A stretch of DNA of 64,000 nt, from contig NZ_JQNA01000002.1 in NCBI RefSeq assembly GCF_000745015.1, positions 1,984,001-2,048,000 on the forward strand, in the 5' to 3' direction. The notes under the pieces were generated by a model. The model worked only from the letters and a program-made list of their open reading frames with translations. It had not been told where the DNA came from and did no database searches. Shown piece after piece: positions 28,801-35,632 of the stretch (position 1 is the first letter of the stretch; each line of letters begins with the position of its first letter). This stretch comes from Burkholderia sp. 9120 (GTDB taxonomy: Bacteria > Pseudomonadota > Gammaproteobacteria > Burkholderiales > Burkholderiaceae). Both the position numbers and the translations under genes were made by a program.

Positions 28801-30019
28801 CGCCGCCGCACCCGCCGTTGCGGCTGCCACGCCCGCGCCCGCGCCGCCGAACCCGACCGTCACGCAATTCCTGCCGAGCCGCTTCGCGCTGCACATCGGC
28901 ACGCTGACGCTGCTCAAGCGTCACTGGGACAGCGTGATCGTCGGCGCCTCGCATGCCGACGGTAAATGGCAGGCGAACATCGCGTCGAACCAGGTGTCCG
29001 GCCACGTGTCGTGGCTGCCGGGCGCCAACAAGGAATCGCCGGGCACGCTGCAGGCGCGCTTCGCCCGCGTGGTGATTCCGTCGGCCGCCGACAAGGACCT
29101 GCTCGGCCAGGCGATGTCGGCCCCGGCGCAGAACATGCCGTCGATCGATCTGGTGGTGAACGAGCTGATCGTGCGTGACCGCAACATTGGCCGCCTCGAA
29201 GTCGACGCTCACAATTTCACCGAAGACGGCGTGCCGGTCTGGCAACTCGACAAGCTCGACATCACTAACCCCGCGGCCACGCTGACCGCCACCGCGAACT
29301 GGCGCACCTCGACCGGCCTCGGCAATGCCGCCGACGAAACGACGCCGCGCCGCACCGTGTTCGATTTCAAGCTCGACATTAAAGATGCCGGCGCGCTGCT
29401 CGAACGCTTCGGCCAGCCGCGTACGCTCAAAGCCGGCGCCGGCTCGCTGTCGGGCAAGGTGGTGTGGCGCGGCGGACCGACCGTGATCGACTATCCGACG
29501 CTCAACGGCAACCTCGCCGTCGACCTGCGCCACGGCCAGATTCTCAAGGTCGATCCAGGCGTCGCCAAGCTGCTCGGCGTGCTCAGTCTGCAAAGCCTCG
29601 CGCGCGTCGCTACGCTGAACTTCCGCGACGTGATCGGTGAAGGGCTGCCGTTCGAACATGTGACCGGCACCGCGCAGATCCACGACGGAATCGGCCGCAC
29701 CGAGAACTTCGAAATGGTCACCGCACCGGCCCGCGCCGAGATGAAAGGCACGCTCGATCTCGCGCAGGAAACCCAGGATCTGCACGTGCAGATCGTGCCG
29801 ACGGTCAGCGCCGGCGCCGCGGTGGTCGCCGCGGCGGTGATCAATCCGCTGCTCGGCGTGGGCGCGCTGGTGGCCGATCTGGCGTTCAGCAAATCCGTCT
29901 CCCACGCGTTCGCACGCGAATATGCGATCACCGGTTCGTGGTCGAAACCGCACGTTGAGCGGGTCAAGGGCGATCGCGGTAAGATGGACGCTCCGGCTTC
30001 GACCGTGGAAGCGCACTGA
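25811..30019 (+). CDS. yhdP: YhdP family AsmA-like protein (TIGR02099 type)
   Basis: Very large envelope protein of the AsmA/TAM superfamily; in E. coli YhdP helps carry phospholipids to the outer membrane. About 1402 residues: a cytoplasmic N terminus, one transmembrane segment (FHVVLAVALVLYFIAAGLFL, about residues 31-50), then a long periplasmic beta-rich body, with a Pro/Ala-rich break (AAPAVAAATPAPAPPNPT) near residue 1005, and the terminal AsmA-like block GQILKVDPGVAKLLGVLSLQ. ATG at 25811 places the membrane segment normally; earlier in-frame codons are untypical. Followed by nit and tldD, as yhdP neighbours tldD in enterobacteria. Confidence 0.9.
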   Translation: MSERNESADPHETGQVRPVSGSDHIVLRRTFHVVLAVALVLYFIAAGLFLGLRYVLLPRVDAFRPRIEATVSDKLHTQFTIGKLAPHWSGFQPGLDVTDLVIRDQEGKPALTIPHATATLSWKSLWQFHPALSSLIVDQPDVLVSRSSDGVMSVAGVPIPTRHSGNDTLSTWLLRQQAIVVRGGVLRWRDATHTAPELALRDIRIAILNDGYEHRMALQAPADGQVLHGPLDFRTHFRHTPLSAIGKPINWTGQVYMSTGPVDLPALARYINLPIEMFAGRIDNAIWADFADGRMTQARGQLSGTDVAMRVRPTQPKLLVPVAHFSWQVEVEPGDYKLQLNHLHAELGQPPLDDGTPLTRTLALTTLNGRFRQASQQHGQLVSVSGDRVDLGILAEFSRALPLPRRLLNNLVRFNPRGMVANYVIEVERGKPESGEAGSDHQSSGAEPIERYRFKGDLQGISVAAQEPPPGLTPLNHPRAGIPGIENLWGSVDADENHGTALLDTSNVAITLPGVFDDPRLKLDRLHGRADWTITPKAPGENHPGFAVKLADFAVSNADTAATATASYSNPGHGRGSLDLKANFERAQVTRIVRYLPTSISEKLRIYLGHGLQAGMSRGATIEIHGDLTKFPYSRDPSAGIFQIVAPFKGGKFDPSPFPPRKMRNGTPNVWPALDGIDGVFALKQNVLRFDIDRAHYQRVALTRVSGKIDDLGTKASSLVIDGDARGPLADMLDYVNQSSLGIMARHQTDKLHAEGPASLALKLTVPRTPMPHIAVEGAVGFQNNRLSVDNVPPLSQLKGKVRFTEHTAQVDRLSGQFLGGDVHANGGLKQNGTYALDLNGHIAVDAARGLNLHGPAAQVLTRMSGSAPYALNLRGAKGHLPEVTANSDLSGLALDFPAPFGKLVGTPMPLHFAVNPSAAPGEAGLERADLTFGPVAATYLLKYEPKSPPSVVRGAIGVNKPADLPADGVIAAVDLDTFDADAWRTLITQLRSKEAPAAAPAVAAATPAPAPPNPTVTQFLPSRFALHIGTLTLLKRHWDSVIVGASHADGKWQANIASNQVSGHVSWLPGANKESPGTLQARFARVVIPSAADKDLLGQAMSAPAQNMPSIDLVVNELIVRDRNIGRLEVDAHNFTEDGVPVWQLDKLDITNPAATLTATANWRTSTGLGNAADETTPRRTVFDFKLDIKDAGALLERFGQPRTLKAGAGSLSGKVVWRGGPTVIDYPTLNGNLAVDLRHGQILKVDPGVAKLLGVLSLQSLARVATLNFRDVIGEGLPFEHVTGTAQIHDGIGRTENFEMVTAPARAEMKGTLDLAQETQDLHVQIVPTVSAGAAVVAAAVINPLLGVGALVADLAFSKSVSHAFAREYAITGSWSKPHVERVKGDRGKMDAPASTVEAH

Positions 30020-30146
30020 GCTCTATTCGACCCTTTGCCCGGTCGGACACGCGCGGTGCCACACCGGCGGCCCAGCCAGCCTTGAACGACGTAGGCGGCG
30101 CCAGCGGATCGCGCCGCCGCCCTGCCGGGAGTTTTTCGAAACGCTC

Positions 30147-30998
30147 ATGAGCGAAACACACGTCTCTTCAACCGTATCCAGCGGCTCACTGGACAGCGTC
30201 TTTCGCGTCGCCGCGTTGCAGATGGTCAGCACGCCGGAGCCCGAACGCAATCTCGCCGAAGCGCAACGCCTGATCGCCGAAGCCGCCGCCGACGGCGCGC
30301 AACTGGTTCTGCTGCCCGAATACTTCTGCTTCATGGGCTTCAAGGACACCGACAAGCTGGCGGTGCGCGAGCCCTACCAGGACGGCCCGATCCAGCGTTT
30401 TCTCGCCGACGCCGCGCGCCGTCACAAGATCTGGGTGATCGGTGGCACGCTGCCGCTCACGGCGCCAGAGGCGTCGCGCGTGCTGAACACCACGCTGGTG
30501 TTCGACCCGCACGGCAACGAGGCCGCCCGCTACGACAAGATCCACCTGTTCAACTTCGAAAAGGGTGAGGAATCGTTCGACGAAGCGCGCACCATTCGCC
30601 CCGGCGACGAAGTCCGCACGTTCGAAGCGCCGTTCGGCCGCGTCGGCCTGTCGGTCTGCTACGATCTGCGCTTTCCGGAGCTGTACCGGCGCATGGGCGA
30701 CTGCGCGCTGATCGTGGTGCCGTCGGCGTTCACTTACACCACCGGCCGCGCCCATTGGGAAATGCTGCTGCGAGCCCGCGCGGTCGAAAACCAGTGTTAC
30801 GTGCTGGCCGCCGCGCAAGGCGGGAAACACGAAAACGGCCGCCGGACCTGGGGCCACAGCATGCTGATCGACCCGTGGGGTGAAATCGTCGCGGTGCGCG
30901 ACGAGGGCGCCGGCGTGGTCGCCGGCAATCTCGAGCGTGCGCGCATCGACGAGGTGCGGCAGAGCCTGCCCGCCTGGCGTCATCGTGTGCTTAGTTGA
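30147..30998 (+). CDS. Nit-type carbon-nitrogen hydrolase (probable deaminated glutathione/omega-amidase)
   Basis: Nitrilase-superfamily amidase. The catalytic triad is visible: Glu in LLPEYFCF, Lys in YDKIHLFNFEKGE, and Cys in LSVCYDLRFPELYR, of the 283 residues. These motif contexts match the Nit1/Nit2 branch, in which characterised members hydrolyse deaminated glutathione or alpha-ketoglutaramate; the exact substrate here is inferred. ATG at 30147 lies 127 bases after yhdP; the nearest purine-rich site (CGGGAG) is unusually far, about 14 bases upstream. tldD follows after 104 bases. Confidence 0.88.
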   Translation: MSETHVSSTVSSGSLDSVFRVAALQMVSTPEPERNLAEAQRLIAEAAADGAQLVLLPEYFCFMGFKDTDKLAVREPYQDGPIQRFLADAARRHKIWVIGGTLPLTAPEASRVLNTTLVFDPHGNEAARYDKIHLFNFEKGEESFDEARTIRPGDEVRTFEAPFGRVGLSVCYDLRFPELYRRMGDCALIVVPSAFTYTTGRAHWEMLLRARAVENQCYVLAAAQGGKHENGRRTWGHSMLIDPWGEIVAVRDEGAGVVAGNLERARIDEVRQSLPAWRHRVLS

Positions 30999-31102
30999 TT
31001 ACCGGGCTGAATCCCGCGCGGCATTGAAAGTGCGGCGCCTGCCACTCATATAGTGAGCGTGGCGCTAACCGAATCCTTCGTATCGAGCAGAACATACTTC
31101 GC

Positions 31103-32569
31103 ATGAACATCATCGAACCCGGTATCCGTAATCTCGCCACCGCCAAGGACATCCTCCTGACGCCCTACGGTCTCGACGAATCCCTGCTCACCCGCACGCT
31201 CGCCGAAATCTTCACGCATCGTATCGATTACGCGGATCTGTACTTCCAGTACACGCGCAGCGAGGCGTGGAGTCTCGAAGAAGGCATCGTGAAGTCGGGC
31301 AGTTTCAGCATCGACCAGGGCGTCGGCGTGCGCGCCATATCGGGCGACCGCACGGCGTTCGCTTATTCGGACGACCTGTCGCCCGAAGCGATTCGCCAGG
31401 CCGCCATTGCCACGCGCGCCATCGCCAAAGTGGGCGGCGGCAAGCAGAAGATCAAGGCGGCTTCGTCGCTGGTCGGCATTGCCGGGCGCGATCTGTATCT
31501 GCCGTCCGATCCGCTCCATTCGCTCGACGCCACCGCCAAGGTCAAACTGCTCGAGCGCGTCGAACAGATGGCGCGCGGCCGCGATCCGCGCATCCAGCAG
31601 GTCATGGCCGGCCTCGCCGGTGAATACGACGTGGTGCTGGTGGCGCGCAGCGACGGCGGCTTCGCGGCCGACATCCGGCCGCTGGTGCGCGTGTCGGTCA
31701 CGGTGATCGCCGAGCAGAACGGCCGCCGCGAAATCGGCAGCGGCGGCGGCGGCGGCCGCTTCGACTATGGCTATTTCACTGATGAAGTGCTGTCGGGTTA
31801 CGTCGACGACGCCGTTCACGCCGCGCTGGTGAATCTGGACGCGCGTCCGGCGCCGGCCGGCGCGATGACCGTCGTGCTCGGGCCGGGCTGGCCCGGCGTG
31901 CTGCTGCACGAAGCGATCGGTCACGGACTTGAAGGCGACTTCAACCGCAAGGGTTCGTCGGCATTCGCGGGACGCATCGGCGAACAGGTCGCCGCCAAGG
32001 GCGTCACCGTGGTCGACGACGGCACGTTGCCGAATCGCCGCGGCTCGCTGAATATCGACGACGAAGGCAATCCGACCCAGTGCACCACGCTGATCGAAGA
32101 CGGCATCCTGAAGGGCTACATTCAGGACACGCTGAACGCGCGTCTGATGAAGATGCCGGTCACGGGCAACGCGCGCCGTGAGTCGTACGCCGCGCTGCCA
32201 ATGCCGCGCATGACCAACACTTACATGCTGAACGGCGACAAGGACCCCAAGGAAATCATCGAGTCGGTCAAGAACGGCTTGTATGCGGTGAACTTCGGCG
32301 GCGGTCAGGTGGACATCACCAACGGCAAGTTCGTGTTCTCGGCTTCCGAGGCGTACATGATCGAAAACGGCAAGGTCACGTACCCGGTGAAGGGCGCGAC
32401 GCTGATCGGCAGCGGCCCGGAATCGCTCAAGTTCGTCAGCATGATCGGCAACGACATGAAGCTCGATTCGGGCGTGGGCGTATGCGGCAAGGAAGGCCAG
32501 AGCGTGCCGGTGGGCGTCGGCCAGCCGACACTGCGAATCGACCGGATGACAGTGGGCGGCACGGCCTGA
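31103..32569 (+). CDS. tldD: Metalloprotease TldD
   Basis: Catalytic partner of the TldD/TldE (PmbA) protease, known from microcin B17 maturation and CcdA turnover. The 488 residues have the zinc motif [11 protein letters not shown] near 270-280 (HExxxH), the [20 protein letters not shown] block at the N terminus, and the [20 protein letters not shown] ending. The tldE partner is not in this window. Two overlapping hairpins follow the stop codon. The gene is upstream of aroG but separated from it by these and by the aroG leader region. Confidence 0.96.
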   Translation: MNIIEPGIRNLATAKDILLTPYGLDESLLTRTLAEIFTHRIDYADLYFQYTRSEAWSLEEGIVKSGSFSIDQGVGVRAISGDRTAFAYSDDLSPEAIRQAAIATRAIAKVGGGKQKIKAASSLVGIAGRDLYLPSDPLHSLDATAKVKLLERVEQMARGRDPRIQQVMAGLAGEYDVVLVARSDGGFAADIRPLVRVSVTVIAEQNGRREIGSGGGGGRFDYGYFTDEVLSGYVDDAVHAALVNLDARPAPAGAMTVVLGPGWPGVLLHEAIGHGLEGDFNRKGSSAFAGRIGEQVAAKGVTVVDDGTLPNRRGSLNIDDEGNPTQCTTLIEDGILKGYIQDTLNARLMKMPVTGNARRESYAALPMPRMTNTYMLNGDKDPKEIIESVKNGLYAVNFGGGQVDITNGKFVFSASEAYMIENGKVTYPVKGATLIGSGPESLKFVSMIGNDMKLDSGVGVCGKEGQSVPVGVGQPTLRIDRMTVGGTA

Positions 32570-32583
32570 TTTTTGAAGAAAAT

Positions 32584-32633
32584 GCATACTTCGTGAGCGT
32601 TTAGCATGAAGTATGCGGATTTCCCGCATTTTT
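32584..32633 (+). terminator. tldD terminator region with two overlapping hairpins
   Basis: GCATACTTC (32584-32592) pairs perfectly with GAAGTATGC (32608-32616). A shorter hairpin, ATGCGG (32613-32618) / CCGCAT (32624-32629), is followed by TTTTT and is the likely intrinsic terminator. The two share bases 32613-32616, so both cannot be complete at once. Confidence 0.65.
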
Positions 32634-32645
32634 GCACCCCACGGC

Positions 32646-32675
32646 TTGCACCGCACGGTCTGCCCGGGTTATAAA
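32646..32675 (+). promoter_or_regulatory. Promoter of the aroG leader transcript
   Basis: TTGCAC (32646-32651), 18-base spacer, TATAAA (32670-32675, five of six matches to the -10 consensus). Expected transcription start is near 32682, about 30 bases before the leader peptide ATG. Confidence 0.6.
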
Positions 32676-32711
32676 GTCACTCACCCTTTTGATCAGCGAC
32701 CCCATTTCGCC

Positions 32712-32780
32712 ATGTCCGCCAAGTTTTACTTTTACTTTTTTTGGCATCTCAGACCGCTGGCGGATCGAGAGGGGTGTTAG
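32712..32780 (+). CDS. Aromatic leader peptide of the aroG attenuator (22 residues)
   Basis: ATG at 32712 to TAG at 32778-32780. Codons 5-11 encode Phe-Tyr-Phe-Tyr-Phe-Phe-Trp, seven aromatic residues in a row, then His-Leu-Arg-Pro and a short end at Cys. Such a run is typical of leader peptides that measure charged tRNA, as in pheL and trpL. The reading frame contains two of the four attenuator segments (bases 32714-32721 and 32756-32765), and its stop lies just past the second one, as the mechanism demands. The ribosome-binding site is weak (GCGACCCC region). I infer function from architecture; the peptide itself is probably only a sensor. Confidence 0.8.
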   Translation: MSAKFYFYFFWHLRPLADREGC

Positions 32781-32838
32781 TGCACGCAAGACACCAAGAA
32801 TTCCCGAAAAACCGCCAGCCAGTCTGGCGGTTTTTTTT
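32714..32838 (+). promoter_or_regulatory. Ribosome-mediated transcription attenuator for aroG
   Basis: Four segments with alternative pairing are visible. Segment 1, TCCGCCA (32715-32721), pairs with segment 2, TGGCGGA (32758-32764). Segment 2, as GCTGGCGG (32756-32763), pairs with segment 3, CCGCCAGC (32812-32819). Segment 3, ACCGCCAG (32811-32818), pairs with segment 4, CTGGCGGT (32824-32831), and is followed by T8. A ribosome stalled at the Phe/Tyr/Trp codons (32724-32744) would cover segment 1 and let 2:3 form, allowing read-through. A ribosome reaching the stop would mask segment 2 and let the 3:4 terminator form. Confidence 0.82.
32811..32838 (+). terminator. Attenuator terminator (3:4 hairpin) before aroG
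   Basis: Stem ACCGCCAG / CTGGCGGT with loop CCAGT and an eight-T run at 32831-32838, preceded by an A-run that would pair with the U-tract. It lies 53 bases before the aroG start, not after a gene, which marks it as a conditional terminator. Confidence 0.88.
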
Positions 32839-32891
32839 CGTCTCACGCCTTTGAAACCGAACACGCTACGAACCGATTCAGGAGAAACACC

Positions 32892-33965
32892 ATGCCCCCG
32901 CACAACACCGACGATGTCCGTATCCGCGAATTGAAAGAACTCACGCCGCCCGCTCACCTGATCCGCGAATTCGCCTGCGACGAAACGGTGTCCGACGTGA
33001 TCTACCACTCGCGTAACGCGATGCATCGCATTCTGCATGGCATGGAAGACCGCCTGATCGTCATCATCGGGCCGTGCTCGATTCACGACACTAAAGCGGC
33101 AATGGAATACGCCGGCCGCCTCGTCGAGCAACGCAAGCGGTTCGCCGGCGAACTCGAAATCGTGATGCGCGTGTACTTCGAAAAGCCTCGCACCACGGTG
33201 GGCTGGAAGGGTCTCATCAATGACCCGCACATGGACAACAGCTTCAAGATCAACGACGGCCTGCGCACCGCGCGCGAACTGCTGTTGCGCATCAACGAAC
33301 TCGGCTTGCCGGCCGGCACCGAATACCTCGACATGATCAGCCCGCAGTACATCGCGGATCTGATCTCGTGGGGCGCGATCGGCGCGCGCACGACCGAATC
33401 GCAGGTGCACCGCGAGTTGGCCTCGGGGCTGTCGTGCCCGGTCGGGTTCAAGAACGGCACGGACGGCAACGTCAAGATCGCCGTCGACGCCATCAAGGCC
33501 GCCTCGCAGCCGCACCATTTCCTGTCGGTGACCAAGGGCGGCCACTCGGCGATCGTGTCGACCGCCGGCAACGAAGATTGCCACATCATCCTGCGCGGCG
33601 GCAAAACGCCGAACTACGACGCGGACAGCGTCAACGCCGCGTGCGCGGACATCGGCAAGGCGGGTCTGGCCGCGCGTCTGATGATCGACGCGAGCCACGC
33701 GAACAGTTCGAAGAAGCACGAGAACCAGATTCCGGTGTGCGCCGATATCGGCCGCCAGATTGCTTCGGGTGACGAACGGATTGTCGGCGTGATGGTGGAA
33801 TCGCATCTCGTGGCGGGACGCCAGGATCTGCAGGAAGGCTGTGCGCTCACTTACGGCCAGAGCATCACCGACGCCTGCATCGGTTGGGACGAAAGTATCG
33901 GCGTGCTGGAAGGTCTCGCCGACGCGGTCAAGCAACGGCGCGTGGCACGCGGCAGCGGCAACTGA
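32892..33965 (+). CDS. aroG: 3-deoxy-7-phosphoheptulonate synthase (class I, AroG type)
   Basis: Condenses phosphoenolpyruvate and erythrose 4-phosphate, the entry step to all aromatic amino acids. The 357 residues include IGPCSIHD (about 57-64), MRVYFEKPRTTVGWKGLINDP, GARTTESQVHRELASGLSCPVGFKNGTDG and DASHANSSKKHENQ, all diagnostic of the AroF/G/H class. The ATG at 32892 has AGGAGA upstream. Which aromatic amino acid inhibits the enzyme cannot be decided here. Expression is probably controlled by the upstream attenuator with a Phe/Tyr/Trp leader peptide, which fits its position at the head of the pathway. Confidence 0.97.
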   Translation: MPPHNTDDVRIRELKELTPPAHLIREFACDETVSDVIYHSRNAMHRILHGMEDRLIVIIGPCSIHDTKAAMEYAGRLVEQRKRFAGELEIVMRVYFEKPRTTVGWKGLINDPHMDNSFKINDGLRTARELLLRINELGLPAGTEYLDMISPQYIADLISWGAIGARTTESQVHRELASGLSCPVGFKNGTDGNVKIAVDAIKAASQPHHFLSVTKGGHSAIVSTAGNEDCHIILRGGKTPNYDADSVNAACADIGKAGLAARLMIDASHANSSKKHENQIPVCADIGRQIASGDERIVGVMVESHLVAGRQDLQEGCALTYGQSITDACIGWDESIGVLEGLADAVKQRRVARGSGN

Positions 33966-34000
33966 AACGCGCTGCGATCGCGGTAAGGTTTCATCGAAAA

Positions 34001-34029
34001 AACCCGGCTCATCGCGCCGGGTTTTTTTA
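34001..34029 (+). terminator. aroG intrinsic terminator
   Basis: AACCCGGC (34001-34008) pairs with GCCGGGTT (34016-34023), followed by a T run to 34028, 36 bases after the aroG stop. Confidence 0.9.
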
Positions 34030-34113
34030 TTGGCCGAACGGACGAATGGTGTTCAGCGAGCCACCTCTGTACCGTAACGATTCAGCGCCGGGTCGAAGAG
34101 GACTTGACCAGGC

Positions 34114-34140
34114 GGAAGGTTACGTATAATATTTTGTACA
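34114..34140 (+). promoter_or_regulatory. Promoter of the toxin-antitoxin pair
   Basis: TTGACC (34114-34119) and a perfect TATAAT (34135-34140), with a 15-base spacer, 12 bases before the toxin ATG. The AT-rich TATAATATTTTGTA around it is a likely place for autorepression by the antitoxin. Leader is very short. Confidence 0.6.
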
Positions 34141-34152
34141 TGAAGGGTGGTT

Positions 34153-34491
34153 ATGGCTTGTGAAAAAGAACTCCGCTGGATGGGCTCCAGCTATCGCGAT
34201 TTACTCACCTTTCCCGAAGAAGCGCGCCGGCAAGCCGGGTTTCAGCTTGGCAAAATTCAGGCAGGCCTCGACCCCGACGACTGGAAGTCGTTTGATTCGA
34301 TCGGACCCGGCACGCGTGAAATTCGCATCAAAGAGGCTAACGGTATTTTTCGCATCATGTACGTGACCAAGTTTGTGAATGCGCTATACGTGCTTCACTG
34401 TTTACAGAAGAAAACGCAAACGCTCACGCCGCATGACAGAAAGATTGCCGAAACGCGTTATCGTGCCATTATTAATGATAGGAAAACTTAA
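34153..34491 (+). CDS. HigB-like toxin (phage Gp49/RelE-type family)
   Basis: About 112 residues, resembling the Gp49-like (HigB/RelE superfamily) mRNA interferases. Visible family features are the helix FPEEARRQAGFQLGKIQAG, the strand GPGTREIRIKEANGIFRIMYV with the Arg and Tyr typical of these toxins, then YVLHCLQKKTQTLTPHDRKIAETRYRAI (only the first part is the usual core). ATG at 34153 is favoured: AAGGG is 5 bases upstream. GC content is visibly lower than in its neighbours. Toxin-first order with the antitoxin 3 bases after the stop fits HigBA-type systems. Confidence 0.85.
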   Translation: MACEKELRWMGSSYRDLLTFPEEARRQAGFQLGKIQAGLDPDDWKSFDSIGPGTREIRIKEANGIFRIMYVTKFVNALYVLHCLQKKTQTLTPHDRKIAETRYRAIINDRKT

Positions 34492-34494
34492 CAA

Positions 34495-34827
34495 ATGACG
34501 ATCGACACCAAAATTCGTCACGTGTCCAAGCCTGGCGCTAATCTGTTCCTCGAACTCGGCTTTTCCGTCGACGAGGGGAAGCGCCTGCATGCCGCGTCGC
34601 AAAAGCAGATCAACGACACGCGGCTGCTCAAGGAGCAACTCATGACAGAACTGTCCAGCTGGATCGAACAGCATCATTTGAAACAGGCGGAGGCGGCCGA
34701 GGTCCTGATGGTGTCGCGCCCGCGCGTGTCCGACGTGGTCAACAAGAAGACCACCAAGTTCACCATTGATACGCTGGTGGAAATGATGAGCCGGATCGGC
34801 AAGCCGGTCAGGTTGGCGGTTGGGTAA
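34495..34827 (+). CDS. HigA-like antitoxin, XRE-type helix-turn-helix
   Basis: 110 residues. The C-terminal half is a helix-turn-helix: LKQAEAAEVLMVSRPRVSDVV followed by TKFTIDTLVEMMSRIGKPVRL, typical of the HTH family paired with Gp49-like toxins (Xre, COG5606-type). The N-terminal half should bind the toxin. It begins 3 bases after the toxin stop, so the two are translationally linked. Convergent with the cobalamin adenosyltransferase gene, only 9 bases away. The pair probably regulates its own promoter at 34114-34140. Confidence 0.86.
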   Translation: MTIDTKIRHVSKPGANLFLELGFSVDEGKRLHAASQKQINDTRLLKEQLMTELSSWIEQHHLKQAEAAEVLMVSRPRVSDVVNKKTTKFTIDTLVEMMSRIGKPVRLAVG

Positions 34828-34836
34828 CGCGGTTGG

Positions 34837-35391
34837 CTATTTAGCCCCGCGCTCGTGCTGCCACAGCACATCGGCACCGCCGTCCGCACGGTTGAGCACC
34901 CGCGCGAGCACGAACAGCAGATCGGACAAACGGTTCACATACTGGCGCGGCGCAGCGTTGATTTCCTCGTGCTCACCCAGCGCCACGATCGCCCGTTCAG
35001 CACGGCGGCACACGGTCCGGCACACGTGAGCGAGCGCCGCCGCGCGCGAACCGCCGGGCAGAATGAACTCCTTTAGCGGCGGCAAGCTGGCGTTGTAATC
35101 GGCGAGCCAATCGTCGAGTTGGGCGAGGTGCCGGTCGGTAATCATCGTGTGACCGGGAATGCAGAGTTCGCCGCCCAGATCGAACAGATCATGCTGAATC
35201 GCGATCAGCGCCGCGCGCACGTTGTCGGGCAGCGTTTCACACAGCAGCACGCCGAGATTCGAGTTGAGTTCGTCCACGTCGCCGATCGCGGCGATACGTG
35301 CGCTGTCCTTGCCCACGCGGCGGCCGTCGCCGAGGCCGGTGGTGCCGTCGTCGCCGGTACGGGTGGCGATCTTGCTCAAGCGGTTGCCCAT
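34837..35391 (-). CDS. Cob(I)alamin adenosyltransferase (PduO type)
   Basis: Transfers the adenosyl group of ATP to cobalamin to make coenzyme B12. The 184 residues begin MGNRLSKIATRTGDDGTTGLGDGRRVGKDS, of which TRTGDDGTTGL is the PduO-family ATP-binding motif, and contain EFILPGGSRAAALAHVCRTVCRRAER and NRLSDLLFVLARVLN. ATG at 35391 has GGGAG five bases upstream, preferred over earlier in-frame starts. No other B12 gene is adjacent and no cobalamin riboswitch was recognised upstream. Confidence 0.94.
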   Translation of the reverse strand: MGNRLSKIATRTGDDGTTGLGDGRRVGKDSARIAAIGDVDELNSNLGVLLCETLPDNVRAALIAIQHDLFDLGGELCIPGHTMITDRHLAQLDDWLADYNASLPPLKEFILPGGSRAAALAHVCRTVCRRAERAIVALGEHEEINAAPRQYVNRLSDLLFVLARVLNRADGGADVLWQHERGAK

Positions 35392-35632
35392 GCTGTCTCC
35401 CATGCAATTCAGTGGCGATGCGTGCACGCCCTGCGGCCCGGCCAGGTCCAGAAACCCTCACCGGCCACCGCGTTTATCCATATTGCGCGCATCGTGAAGT
35501 CGCCGCCATTATAGGAGCGCGAGCCGCTCCGAACGCCGGCCCATGGGCGATCGGCGTAAAATGAAGTAGATGCTGTAGAAGCGCTCTGCCCACACTTTGC
35601 GCCCGCTTTGCCCCATAGATCAGGAGACATGC

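Noticed and set aside
25760..30016. A 1418-codon open frame antisense to yhdP
   Set aside because: Composition is Arg/His/Gln/Val-rich with no domain, signal or motif; explained by codon bias of the real gene.
35392..35632. Cobalamin riboswitch upstream of the cobalamin adenosyltransferase
   Set aside because: I could not find the B12-box core or the expected multi-stem pattern in this short region.
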